Positions 1 to 5,405 of a DNA stretch of 10,360 nt are shown piece by piece. A program made the translations under genes and the position numbers. Location: NCBI GenBank assembly GCA_021639365.1, contig JAJXHK010000044.1:4681-15040 (forward strand), in the 5' to 3' direction. The stretch's first letter is position 1. Every line of letters begins with the position of its first letter. A model generated the notes under the pieces. It was not told the DNA's origin. It worked only from the letters and a program-made list of their open reading frames with translations, and did no database searches. Source of the DNA: Collinsella aerofaciens (GTDB lineage Bacteria > Actinomycetota > Coriobacteriia > Coriobacteriales > Coriobacteriaceae).

Positions 1-37
1 CCGCATCTCAAAGGGACACGGGCCCGTAAAAGCCATA

Positions 38-122
38 TGGTAGGGGCGGTGGGACTCGAACCCACAATCCTTGCGGCGAGAGATTTTAAGTCTCCTGCGT
101 ATGCCAATTCCGCCACGCCCCC
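38..122 (-). tRNA. tRNA-Leu, anticodon UAA, with encoded CCA
   Basis: Read on the minus strand, this folds as a class II (long variable arm) tRNA. The 7-bp acceptor stem pairs positions 116-122 with 42-48 and contains one G-U at the first pair. The T arm is GTGGG-TTCGAGT-CCCAC. The anticodon loop CTTAAAA (84-90) gives anticodon UAA at 86-88, which reads UUA leucine codons. The discriminator is A at 41, as expected for tRNA-Leu, and CCA is encoded at 38-40. The gene lies 31 bp downstream of the TPR-like gene on the same strand and could be co-transcribed with it. I see no convincing separate promoter in the 31-bp spacer, which contains the short palindrome CTAGACTTCTAG. Confidence 0.96.
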
Positions 123-153
123 GTGAGACTAGAAGTCTAGCACAAGCCGTCCG

Positions 154-777
154 TTACGCGTTGACTGCCATCGAGTGTTGGCCCGACTTCTCCAGGAACT
201 CTTGGAACTTGGCCTCGTCACCCTTGTTTTGGTACTGCAGCGCCAGCAGATACTCCAGGCGGCAGCGCTTGACCGGGTCGTCGCCGGCCTCCTTGAGCAT
301 GCGCTCCAGCTCGGGAATGTCGTTGTGGCGCTTGAGGATCATCGTGTCGTACATCAGTTGGCATTCGTGTGCGACCGCCTCGGCCTGACCGCCCTCAAAG
401 CCCTTGATCTCGTGCAGCAACTCCTTAGACTTTTTGCGGTCCTCCTGGCCAACGTAGTAGTTAAAGGCCTTGATCACCAGGTCGACGCGCTGCATCTTGG
501 GGAGGTTGAGTCCCAGCAGCAGGTCGAACATCTCGCTGGCGCGCTCGTGGTCCTCGCGCAGCAGATAGGAGTTCAGGCGCAGGTAGTCGCGGTTGTAGCG
601 CGGGTACAGCATGCTGGTGAGTTTGCCGTCGAGCAAACGATCGAACTCGTCCCACTGCTTGGCGGCCATGAGCTGCTGCAGGCGTTTAAACGTGGTGCGT
701 TTTTTGACGCTAAAGAACACCGACACGGCGATGCAGATGATAACGACGGCGGTCCAGAGTGTGCGAGAATCGGGCAT
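154..777 (-). CDS. Membrane-anchored TPR-like hypothetical protein
   Basis: This 207-residue protein has one N-terminal membrane segment (about residues 7-24, LWTAVVIICIAVSVFFSV) followed by basic residues KKR. That suggests an N-in signal anchor only if the charge rule is overridden; the basic patch more simply places the helical part in the cytoplasm. Residues 30-200 are almost entirely amphipathic helices rich in Leu, Glu, Lys and Arg, in helix pairs of TPR-like spacing (for example around 34-50, 64-88 and 172-198), which points to a protein-protein interaction scaffold. No catalytic motif is visible. The ATG at 777 is supported by AAGGA seven bases upstream, and a perfect TATAAT hexamer lies 55 bp further up. 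The gene diverges from the PTS IIB gene and is followed by tRNA-Leu. The specific function is unknown; the TPR assignment rests on helix pattern only. Confidence 0.85.
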   Translation of the reverse strand: MPDSRTLWTAVVIICIAVSVFFSVKKRTTFKRLQQLMAAKQWDEFDRLLDGKLTSMLYPRYNRDYLRLNSYLLREDHERASEMFDLLLGLNLPKMQRVDLVIKAFNYYVGQEDRKKSKELLHEIKGFEGGQAEAVAHECQLMYDTMILKRHNDIPELERMLKEAGDDPVKRCRLEYLLALQYQNKGDEAKFQEFLEKSGQHSMAVNA

Positions 778-832
778 ATTAGGGTCCTTAGTCGCTCATA
801 AAGCGAGCGGTATGACAACATGTACTAGATGT

Positions 833-838
833 ATTATA
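833..838 (-). promoter_or_regulatory. Putative -10 box of the TPR-like gene
   Basis: The minus strand reads TATAAT here, a perfect sigma-70-type -10 hexamer. It would place the transcription start near 826 and give a 5' leader of about 50 nt before the ATG at 777. The -35 region at 17-bp spacing is poor. Immediately downstream, 820-833 carries the direct repeat ATGTA-CTAG-ATGTA (plus strand), which overlaps the predicted start and could be an operator. That last point is inference only. Confidence 0.45.
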
Positions 839-940
839 CGCAGCGCGAAAGCAAACTGGCATAAAAGCTCATCGAGGCCGAGTGCCATCGCTCGCTGCGG
901 TACACTTACCTAAAGTAAACCATGAAGGGAGACATTACCT

Positions 941-1228
941 ATGAAGAAGATCGTTTTGGCTTGCGGTGCTGGCGCTGCTACTTCCACGCTCGTTGCCCAG
1001 AAGGTCGCCACCCTGCTCGACGCCAACGGTTACGCCGGCAAGTATGAGATTGTGCAGTGCGCCATCTCCGAGGCCAAGGACTACTGCGACGAGGGCGCCG
1101 ACCTGCTGATCGCCACCACCGTTGCCCCCGAGGGCCTCACCTGCCCGTACGTGAGTGGCGTGCCCTTCATGACCGGCATGAACCGCGTCGCTGCTGAGAA
1201 GGCCGTTCTCGACGTCATGGCTCAGTAG
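941..1228 (+). CDS. PTS galactitol-type EIIB component (orphan)
   Basis: This 95-residue protein has the length and fold signature of a free-standing PTS EIIB of the galactitol/lactose-type superfamily. The phosphoryl-accepting cysteine is Cys8 in VLACGAGAATST, the P-loop-like motif of GatB-type proteins. A second conserved-looking stretch is DLLIATTVAPEG. Known members take phosphate from EIIA on this Cys and pass it to sugar bound in membrane EIIC. The start has AAGGGAG at 925-931, nine bases upstream. No EIIA or EIIC gene is in the window. The next gene (VOC-fold) starts 11 bp after the stop, so the two are almost certainly one operon. The family call is firm. The substrate is not known, and without EIIA and EIIC a transport role needs partners elsewhere; a regulatory role is possible. 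Confidence 0.9.
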   Translation: MKKIVLACGAGAATSTLVAQKVATLLDANGYAGKYEIVQCAISEAKDYCDEGADLLIATTVAPEGLTCPYVSGVPFMTGMNRVAAEKAVLDVMAQ

Positions 1229-1239
1229 GCGCTGACTGT

Positions 1240-1614
1240 ATGAGTGAGCAGAATGCCAACCCGGTCGAGCTCTTTGGCATGCGCGTCGCCCATGTGGGCA
1301 TTAACGCTGCCGACCCGGCAGACGCCTTGGAGATCGCGGAGCTGTTCTCGACGATGATGGGCCTGCCCGTCATCGAGACCCCCGTTTCGTACTTTAACGA
1401 TTCGCTGGTCGAGGTCATGAAGCAGAACGGTCGTGGCGCCAAGGGCCACATCGGCTTTGCCGTCAACGACATTGATGCGGCCGAGAAGTGGTTTGCCGAG
1501 CGCGGGCTCGAGGTCAACGAAGAGTCGCGCGCGCTGCTGCCCGACGGTAGCACCAAGCTCGTGTACTTTAAGCGCGAGTTCGCCGGCTTCGCCGTGCATT
1601 TGTGCCGCGAGTAG
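1240..1614 (+). CDS. VOC-fold protein resembling C-terminal domain of KDPG/KHG aldolases
   Basis: This 124-residue protein has the paired beta-alpha-beta pattern of the vicinal oxygen chelate (glyoxalase-like) fold: MRVAHVGINA (14-23), LVEVMKQ (56-62), GHIGFAVND (69-77) and GFAVHLC (116-122). Candidate metal ligands are His18, Glu58, His70 and His120. As I recall, this pattern (AHVGIN near the start, VEVMK, GHI, FAVHL at the end) is closest to the VOC-like domain appended to the C-terminus of some 2-dehydro-3-deoxy-phosphogluconate/4-hydroxy-2-oxoglutarate aldolases of anaerobic Gram-positives. Here it stands alone. It follows the PTS IIB gene by 11 bp with only a weak ribosome site, so translation is probably coupled. 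A link to sugar or sugar-acid metabolism is inference from that neighbour and the resemblance. A generic glyoxalase/bleomycin-resistance-type protein is the alternative. Confidence 0.83.
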   Translation: MSEQNANPVELFGMRVAHVGINAADPADALEIAELFSTMMGLPVIETPVSYFNDSLVEVMKQNGRGAKGHIGFAVNDIDAAEKWFAERGLEVNEESRALLPDGSTKLVYFKREFAGFAVHLCRE

Positions 1615-1637
1615 CGTACAAGCTGCCATAGCTAACT

Positions 1638-1675
1638 AAAAATGGGGTAAGGCCACGTGACCTTGCCCCATTTTT
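1638..1675. terminator. Strong, probably bidirectional hairpin terminator
   Basis: The 15-bp stem AAAAATGGGGTAAGG / CCTTGCCCCATTTTT has one G-T wobble and an 8-nt loop. Its U-tract is formed by the stem itself, with an A-run on the other side. It lies 23 bp after the VOC gene stop and ends the PTS IIB-VOC operon on the plus strand. The symmetric A/T runs mean it could also stop minus-strand transcription coming from the histidine kinase gene through the palindromic element at 1711-1892. Confidence 0.88.
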
Positions 1676-1710
1676 AATGCCGAGAGGGTGACTGACGGGC
1701 TGCCGTAAAA

Positions 1711-1892
1711 CGAAGGTGAATGGTTTCCCGCGAAGTGAACGAGTGAAATCGAACCCCTGAAGCATCGACACTTTGGAGGCACCGTTTCCTGCGGTTTTGT
1801 CAGGTATTTCCTGCGGTTTTGGCGCCAAAAAGTGCGGATGCTTCGGGGGTCCAAAATAGGTCGTTCACTTCGCGGAAAAACATTCACCTTCG
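1711..1892 (+). repeat. Large imperfect palindromic element, copy 1 (182 bp)
   Basis: The two halves are inverted repeats over roughly 70 bp each. The terminal 12 bp pair perfectly (1711-1722 CGAAGGTGAATG with 1881-1892). Next come a conserved block CGCGAAGTGAACGA in each arm, an unpaired asymmetric segment, then (A)CCCC(C/T)GAAGCATC and a C-ACTTT block. The apex carries the direct repeat TTTCCTGCGGTTTT twice (1785-1798 and 1807-1820). The element lies between the converging VOC and histidine kinase genes and contains no ORF of interest. A second copy in the same orientation is at 4739-4921. The interior is alike in both copies but the outermost stem is not. I do not recognise a named family; it could be a MITE or ERIC-like element or a structured RNA. 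Confidence 0.85.
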
Positions 1893-1909
1893 ATTCGTGA
1901 GAGACGCCC

Positions 1910-3205
1910 CTACCGTGGTAGGCGAATCGTAAAGCGGCTGCCGACGCCCTCGACTGAGGTCACGCCAATGACGCCGCCATGGCTATCGACGATCCACTTG
2001 GCAATGGCAAGCCCCAGACCCGAGCCCTGCGCGCCGGCATCGCGCGCGTTGTCGGCGCGGTAGAACCGCTCGAACGCGTGGGCTGCGGATTCCTGGTTCA
2101 TGCCGATGCCCTCGTCCTCAACGTTTATGTCGATCGTGCCCGCGCCCGCATCCGGCGCCACGCCAAACGTGATGGGCGTGCCCGCGTCCGAATACTTGGC
2201 GGCATTCTGCACGATTACGCGCAGGGCCTGCTTCACGAGCGCCACGTCGACGGGCGCGTCGCAGCGCGGGTCGCTGACAAGCACAGCGTCAAAGGCCAGT
2301 CGATACGTGTGCTCGGTATCGATCATCTGCGATTCCTCGCATACCTCGCCGACCAGTGCAGCCAGGTTAGTATTCGCGCGCCGCAGCACGGTGCGGCCGG
2401 CATCGCCGCGTGCCAAAAACAGCAGCTGCTCCACGAGCTCCTGTATGTGCTCGCTTTCGGCCTTGAGGGACGCGATGGATTCCGCCAGCACGTCCGGGTC
2501 GTCTTTGCCCCAGCGGTCGAGCATGTTTACGTAGCCCTGAATCACCGCAATGGGCGTGCGCAGCTCGTGGCTTGCATCGTTGACAAAGCGCATCTGCTGC
2601 AGCTTGGCCTCTTGCATCTGGCGCAGCAGACGGTTGAGCGCGACCTCGATGCTTGCCAGGTCGGCGTCGCCGGTGGTGACGCTCGGCGAGTCGACGCTTG
2701 CGCGCTCGATGGCCTGCTCCAGCGTTTCCATCTTGCCGCCGGAGAGCTGCATACGGCCGAGCTCGTCCACGCGCAAGGCCAGGTCGTTGAGCGGTGCCAT
2801 GGTGCGGCGCACGCGCCTCGCGCCGCCGAGCATGTTGAGCACGCTGATGACCTGCCAACCCACAACGACAAGGTAGAGAGGCCATAGCGTGACGAGGTCC
2901 TGCGCGAGGGGGAAGGTCTTGCTGGCGCGCGCAAGCTCGACGGTATAGGTGAGCGTTGTCAGGTCCCAGCCGCGCGCGGGCGTCAGCGACATGCCGCGAA
3001 CGGTGGCGCCGGGAATCCAGCCTGCGGTAAACGCGCTATCGGGCAGCGTCTGGTTGTATCCATAGACGAGGATCGTCGCCGCAATCACCATCAGCAGCAG
3101 ATCGAGCCAGACGTAGCTCATCAAGCGGCGCCACATATAGCTCCAGTTGATGGCACGGGCGATGGAGGTGACGCGCTTGGCCTCGGCGTTACGCGCGGCA
3201 GACAT
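1910..3205 (-). CDS. Sensor histidine kinase, HAMP-HisKA-HATPase type
   Basis: This 431-residue membrane kinase is the partner of the response regulator encoded just upstream. TM1 is at about residues 30-50 and TM2 at about 105-126, enclosing an extracytoplasmic sensor of about 55 residues (51-104) with no recognised fold. A HAMP-like linker with a long helical extension follows. HisKA has the phospho-accepting His213 in NDASHELRTPIA. The ATPase domain shows the N box (QNAAKYS, Asn334), G1 (DEGIG, 364-368), F box (ERFYRAD) and G2 (GSGLGLAIAKW, from 394). I chose the ATG at 3205, preceded by a GGGGTGGG stretch. It overlaps the regulator's 3' end by 17 bp, typical of translational coupling. The frame stays open further upstream, but that part is antiparallel shadow of the regulator gene. 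The signal sensed is unknown. Confidence 0.93.
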   Translation of the reverse strand: MSAARNAEAKRVTSIARAINWSYMWRRLMSYVWLDLLLMVIAATILVYGYNQTLPDSAFTAGWIPGATVRGMSLTPARGWDLTTLTYTVELARASKTFPLAQDLVTLWPLYLVVVGWQVISVLNMLGGARRVRRTMAPLNDLALRVDELGRMQLSGGKMETLEQAIERASVDSPSVTTGDADLASIEVALNRLLRQMQEAKLQQMRFVNDASHELRTPIAVIQGYVNMLDRWGKDDPDVLAESIASLKAESEHIQELVEQLLFLARGDAGRTVLRRANTNLAALVGEVCEESQMIDTEHTYRLAFDAVLVSDPRCDAPVDVALVKQALRVIVQNAAKYSDAGTPITFGVAPDAGAGTIDINVEDEGIGMNQESAAHAFERFYRADNARDAGAQGSGLGLAIAKWIVDSHGGVIGVTSVEGVGSRFTIRLPR

Positions 3206-3968
3206 AGCCCACCCCGCGCACGGTCTGGATGATGCGGGTGCCACCGGCGTCTTCGATCTTAGCGCGCAGGTGCGCGATGTGTACGTCGACGTTGTTGGTG
3301 TCGCCCACGTATTCGTAGCCCAGCGCCTCGTGCGCGATGCGCTCGCGCGTGAGCACGGTGCCGGCGTGCGCCATAAGCAGGGCGAGGACGTCGAACTCGC
3401 GAGCCGTGAGTGCGATGGGCGAGCCGCCGACCGTGACTTCGCGGCGGTTGGGGTCGAGCGCAACCGAGTCAACGGTAAGCGCGGCGGGGGAGGGCGCGAC
3501 GGAAGCCTGGGTCGAGTCGCTGACCGGCGGCATCGCAGTGGCGCTCCCGCCCGCGTCGCTCGCCGCGCCCGTCCCGATGCCGCCAACGCCCGAAGCCGCT
3601 CGCACGGCTTCCGAGCGCTTCAGTGCCACGCGGATCCGTGCGAACAGCTCCTCAATCGCAAATGGCTTGGTCAGGTAATCGTCGGCACCGGCATCGAGCC
3701 CGGCCACTTTGTCCATCACGGCATCGCGCGCGGTGACCATAATCACCGGCACATCCTTGTGCTTGCGGACACGCCGCAAGACCTCCATGCCGTTGAGCTG
3801 CGGCAACAGCACGTCGAGCAGAATCAAATCGTAGTCGCGCTCCAGCGCCAGGTCCACGGCGGTGCGGCCATCGGCGGCGTGTTCCACCTGGTAGCCCTCG
3901 TGCTCCAGCTCGAGCGTCACAAAGCGGGCGATTTTCTCCTCGTCCTCTACGATCAGGATCCGTGCCAT
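3189..3968 (-). CDS. OmpR/PhoB-family response regulator
   Basis: This is a 259-residue two-component transcription factor. The receiver domain (1-118) has the acidic pocket EDE (8-10), phospho-acceptor Asp52 in LILLDVLLP, Thr79 in VMVTA-type context and Lys101 in LTKPF. The C-terminal winged helix (about 165-259) ends in the classic TNNVDVHIAHLRAKIED and IIQTVRGVGYV signature. The linker (about 120-162) is unusually long and rich in Ala, Gly, Ser and Pro. The family normally has a much shorter linker, so this may loosen coupling between the domains. The ATG at 3968 has GGGGG a few bases upstream and lies 18 bp after the DUF4342 stop. The gene overlaps the kinase start by 17 bp. Target genes are unknown; control of its own operon is a reasonable guess. 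Confidence 0.94.
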   Translation of the reverse strand: MARILIVEDEEKIARFVTLELEHEGYQVEHAADGRTAVDLALERDYDLILLDVLLPQLNGMEVLRRVRKHKDVPVIMVTARDAVMDKVAGLDAGADDYLTKPFAIEELFARIRVALKRSEAVRAASGVGGIGTGAASDAGGSATAMPPVSDSTQASVAPSPAALTVDSVALDPNRREVTVGGSPIALTAREFDVLALLMAHAGTVLTRERIAHEALGYEYVGDTNNVDVHIAHLRAKIEDAGGTRIIQTVRGVGYVCRA

Positions 3969-3986
3969 GCGTGCCCCCGTCCGCGA

Positions 3987-4529
3987 TTACTTGTCGTCGT
4001 TGAGATTTTGTTTGATGTCGTCCGCGGCATCGGCGGCGTGATTCATAAGGTTGTTGATGCTGCCGGGCACGTCGCCGTCGCTATCGATGCGGTAGCGCAT
4101 GCCAAAGAACAGGCCAATCAGCATCAGCCATATCGTGGCGCCCCAGGCAAACAGCGCGACGATGGGAATCAGGATGGGGATGTTGAGGATGATCGCATCG
4201 CGGCGCGTGGCGATAAACTTGGTGTCCAGGCTCAGACGGAAGAGCTTTTTGAGGTACTCCCACACGCTGTCCATCTTCTTGGAGAAGTCGGTCTTTTCGC
4301 TCGACTTTTCGTAGGCGGCCTGCGCGGCGACCATTTCGGCCGAGGGCTCATCGGCCGGCGCGGACTCGGTGGCGGCGTGCGCTGACGCGGTCTGGGTCTT
4401 GCCTTGCGACTCGAGCCAAATGATGGCGTCCAGAACGTTGCCGTCAGCGGCGTCGAGCGCGGCCTTGGCATCGGCGTAGCTCACGTTGCACTTGGTGCGG
4501 ATGGTTTCAACTTTTTCGAGGTCGTCCAT
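3987..4529 (-). CDS. DUF4342/UBA-like membrane protein
   Basis: This 180-residue protein has three parts. Residues 1-45 form a UBA/TS-N-like three-helix module (LEKVETIRTKCNVSYADAKA... GNVLDAIIWLE). Residues 46-85 are an Ala/Ser/Pro-rich acidic linker. Residues 86-150 hold a basic amphipathic helix (VWEYLKKLFRLS) and then a hydrophobic hairpin (about 112-147, IILNIPILIPIVALFAWG and IWLMLIGLFFGM). The tail is acidic. This order matches DUF4342 proteins, which are widespread in Gram-positives with no established function. The ATG at 4529 has AAAGGA upstream. The regulator follows after 18 bp, so it is the first gene of a three-gene unit and may be a target or accessory membrane sensor of the two-component system. 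That role is inferred from position only. Confidence 0.87.
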   Translation of the reverse strand: MDDLEKVETIRTKCNVSYADAKAALDAADGNVLDAIIWLESQGKTQTASAHAATESAPADEPSAEMVAAQAAYEKSSEKTDFSKKMDSVWEYLKKLFRLSLDTKFIATRRDAIILNIPILIPIVALFAWGATIWLMLIGLFFGMRYRIDSDGDVPGSINNLMNHAADAADDIKQNLNDDK

Positions 4530-4642
4530 GACCTGTCCTTTCGTTCGATGGGCGCGACGCCGGGCGGTCTGCCCGGGCGCGAGCGTTGCGTTCGGCGGCC
4601 TGCGTGGCGCCGCCCCGCCCTTGGTCGAACTCTATAGTGCAG

Positions 4643-4670
4643 GTTATAGATTAAGCGATTCTTGAGCCAA
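4643..4670 (-). promoter_or_regulatory. Putative promoter of the DUF4342-regulator-kinase operon
   Basis: On the minus strand, TTGGCT (4665-4670) and TATAAC (4643-4648) are separated by 16 bp in a local AT-rich patch. That would give a 5' leader of just over 100 nt before the ATG at 4529. The leader contains a small GC hairpin at 4561-4575 (CGGGC/GCCCG). The -35 and -10 matches are partial; a TATAGA at 4630-4636 on the same strand is an alternative -10. Confidence 0.35.
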
Positions 4671-4738
4671 GATTAATGTTGGATGAGTTTTTGGGTGGCG
4701 GTGGGGAAGGGAGAGGTGTCTTTCTGGATAGCTAGCAG

Positions 4739-4921
4739 CGAGGTCTAATACTTTTCCCGAGAAGTGAACGAGTTAAAACGGACCCCCGAAGCATCGACAC
4801 TTTAAAGGTGCCGTTTCCCGCGGTTTCAATGCTGAAATCCTGCGATTTTGCCGCCGAAAAATGCGGATGTTTCAGGGGTCCAAAAACAGACGTTCACTTC
4901 GCGGAAAAGTATTAGACCTCG
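4739..4921 (+). repeat. Large imperfect palindromic element, copy 2 (183 bp)
   Basis: This has the same architecture and orientation as copy 1 at 1711-1892. The terminal stem is CGAGGTCTAATA (4739-4750) paired perfectly with 4910-4921, and the pairing continues through CTTTTCC. Each arm has GAAGTGAACG, then GGACCCC(C/T)GAA(G/A)CATC and a C-ACTTT or C-ATTTTT block. The apical direct repeat is present in degenerate form (TTTCCCGCGGTTTC at 4814-4827, AATCCTGCGATTTT at 4836-4849), again 22 bp apart. It lies in the divergent region between the DUF4342 operon and the small membrane protein gene. The terminal 12 bp differ from copy 1 at five positions, each compensated on the opposite arm. Confidence 0.85.
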
Positions 4922-5065
4922 ATAGCGGGAGATGGGGTGCCGGTACAAAACGGCGCCAAGGGTTGGTCGAGCGGGCGGTTTCTCCATTGATGTCCGCACG
5001 ACATGTGACACTTACTCTGCCGCTTCGTTCTGCCACGGCGGCATGCATCTGAACAACGACCCTCT

Positions 5066-5071
5066 AAGGAG
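5066..5071 (+). promoter_or_regulatory. Ribosome binding site fixing the start at 5082
   Basis: AAGGAG ends 10 bases before the ATG at 5082. The frame is open upstream to an ATG at 4932, but that start has no such site and would add a 50-residue stretch without hydrophobic or family features. Confidence 0.75.
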
Positions 5072-5081
5072 TTCGATATCG

Positions 5082-5321
5082 ATGGGTGACAACGCAAAGC
5101 ATCTCGCAAAGAAGTGCGTCAAGGACGCGGGGCCGTGCCTCGCGTTGTGCCTTGCCGGCGCAGCGGTCGCGCTGCTGGCTGTTCTGGGGCCGTTCGACGT
5201 GCTCCGAAGTACCAGCTCTCTGCACGTTTGCATGGCCTTTGCCGGCGCCATGATGACCGGCGGCGTGCTCGATCTGATTTTTTGGGTATTTGACCCGTTT
5301 GGATGGAAGAACGAGGGGTAA
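5082..5321 (+). CDS. Small two-TM membrane protein, unknown function
   Basis: This 79-residue protein has a short basic N-terminus (MGDNAKHLAKKCVKD). Two hydrophobic segments follow, at about residues 18-36 (PCLALCLAGAAVALLAVLG) and 46-69 (SLHVCMAFAGAMMTGGVLDLIFWVF), and it ends in a short charged tail DPFGWKNEG. The start is set by the good AAGGAG at 5066-5071. Four cysteines (12, 19, 23, 50) lie in or near the membrane segments. It is 84 bp upstream of the metallophosphoesterase gene on the same strand, so co-transcription is likely. I do not recognise a family and infer no function. Confidence 0.72.
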   Translation: MGDNAKHLAKKCVKDAGPCLALCLAGAAVALLAVLGPFDVLRSTSSLHVCMAFAGAMMTGGVLDLIFWVFDPFGWKNEG

Positions 5322-5405
5322 GCCCTAAGGGATGGAAGGGCTGGAACGGTTGGCTTAGTGATCGTGCAGAATGTGGACTAGCGACTTACAGGGAAGTGGT
5401 GATCC

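Larger units (their letters stand above)
4530..5081. other. Divergent intergenic region (552 bp)
   Basis: This stretch holds the putative operon promoter (4643-4670) and palindromic element copy 2 (4739-4921). It also holds about 160 bp upstream of the small membrane protein gene, where a promoter must lie. There I see only a TTGATG at 4987-4992 with no good -10 at the right spacing. No supported gene is present; the ORFs crossing it lack ribosome sites and overlap the palindrome. Confidence 0.7.

Noticed and set aside
18..27. Perfect 10-bp palindrome ACGGGCCCGT downstream of tRNA-Leu
   Set aside because: It has no loop and no T-run, so it is not supported as a terminator; too short to interpret.
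1711..1892. Palindromic element as an ordinary intrinsic terminator of the kinase operon
   Set aside because: It is far longer than a terminator and lacks a clean U-tract after the stem, and its second copy sits in a divergent region where no transcript should end.
1979..2887. Plus-strand open frame of 302 residues opposite the kinase
   Set aside because: Antisense shadow of the kinase, with His/Ala/Val/Arg-biased composition and no ribosome site.
3206..3586. N-terminal extension of the histidine kinase frame up to 3586
   Set aside because: The added residues are Arg/Ser/Pro-rich shadow of the response regulator's coding sequence. The ATG at 3205, with the small overlap, gives a normal kinase.
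3147..4385. Plus-strand open frame of 412 residues opposite the regulator and DUF4342 genes
   Set aside because: It lies antisense to two genes with clear family motifs and has no domain signature, a typical high-GC mirror frame.
4932..5081. Longer start for the small membrane protein
   Set aside because: No ribosome site at 4932, while AAGGAG stands at the right distance from 5082.
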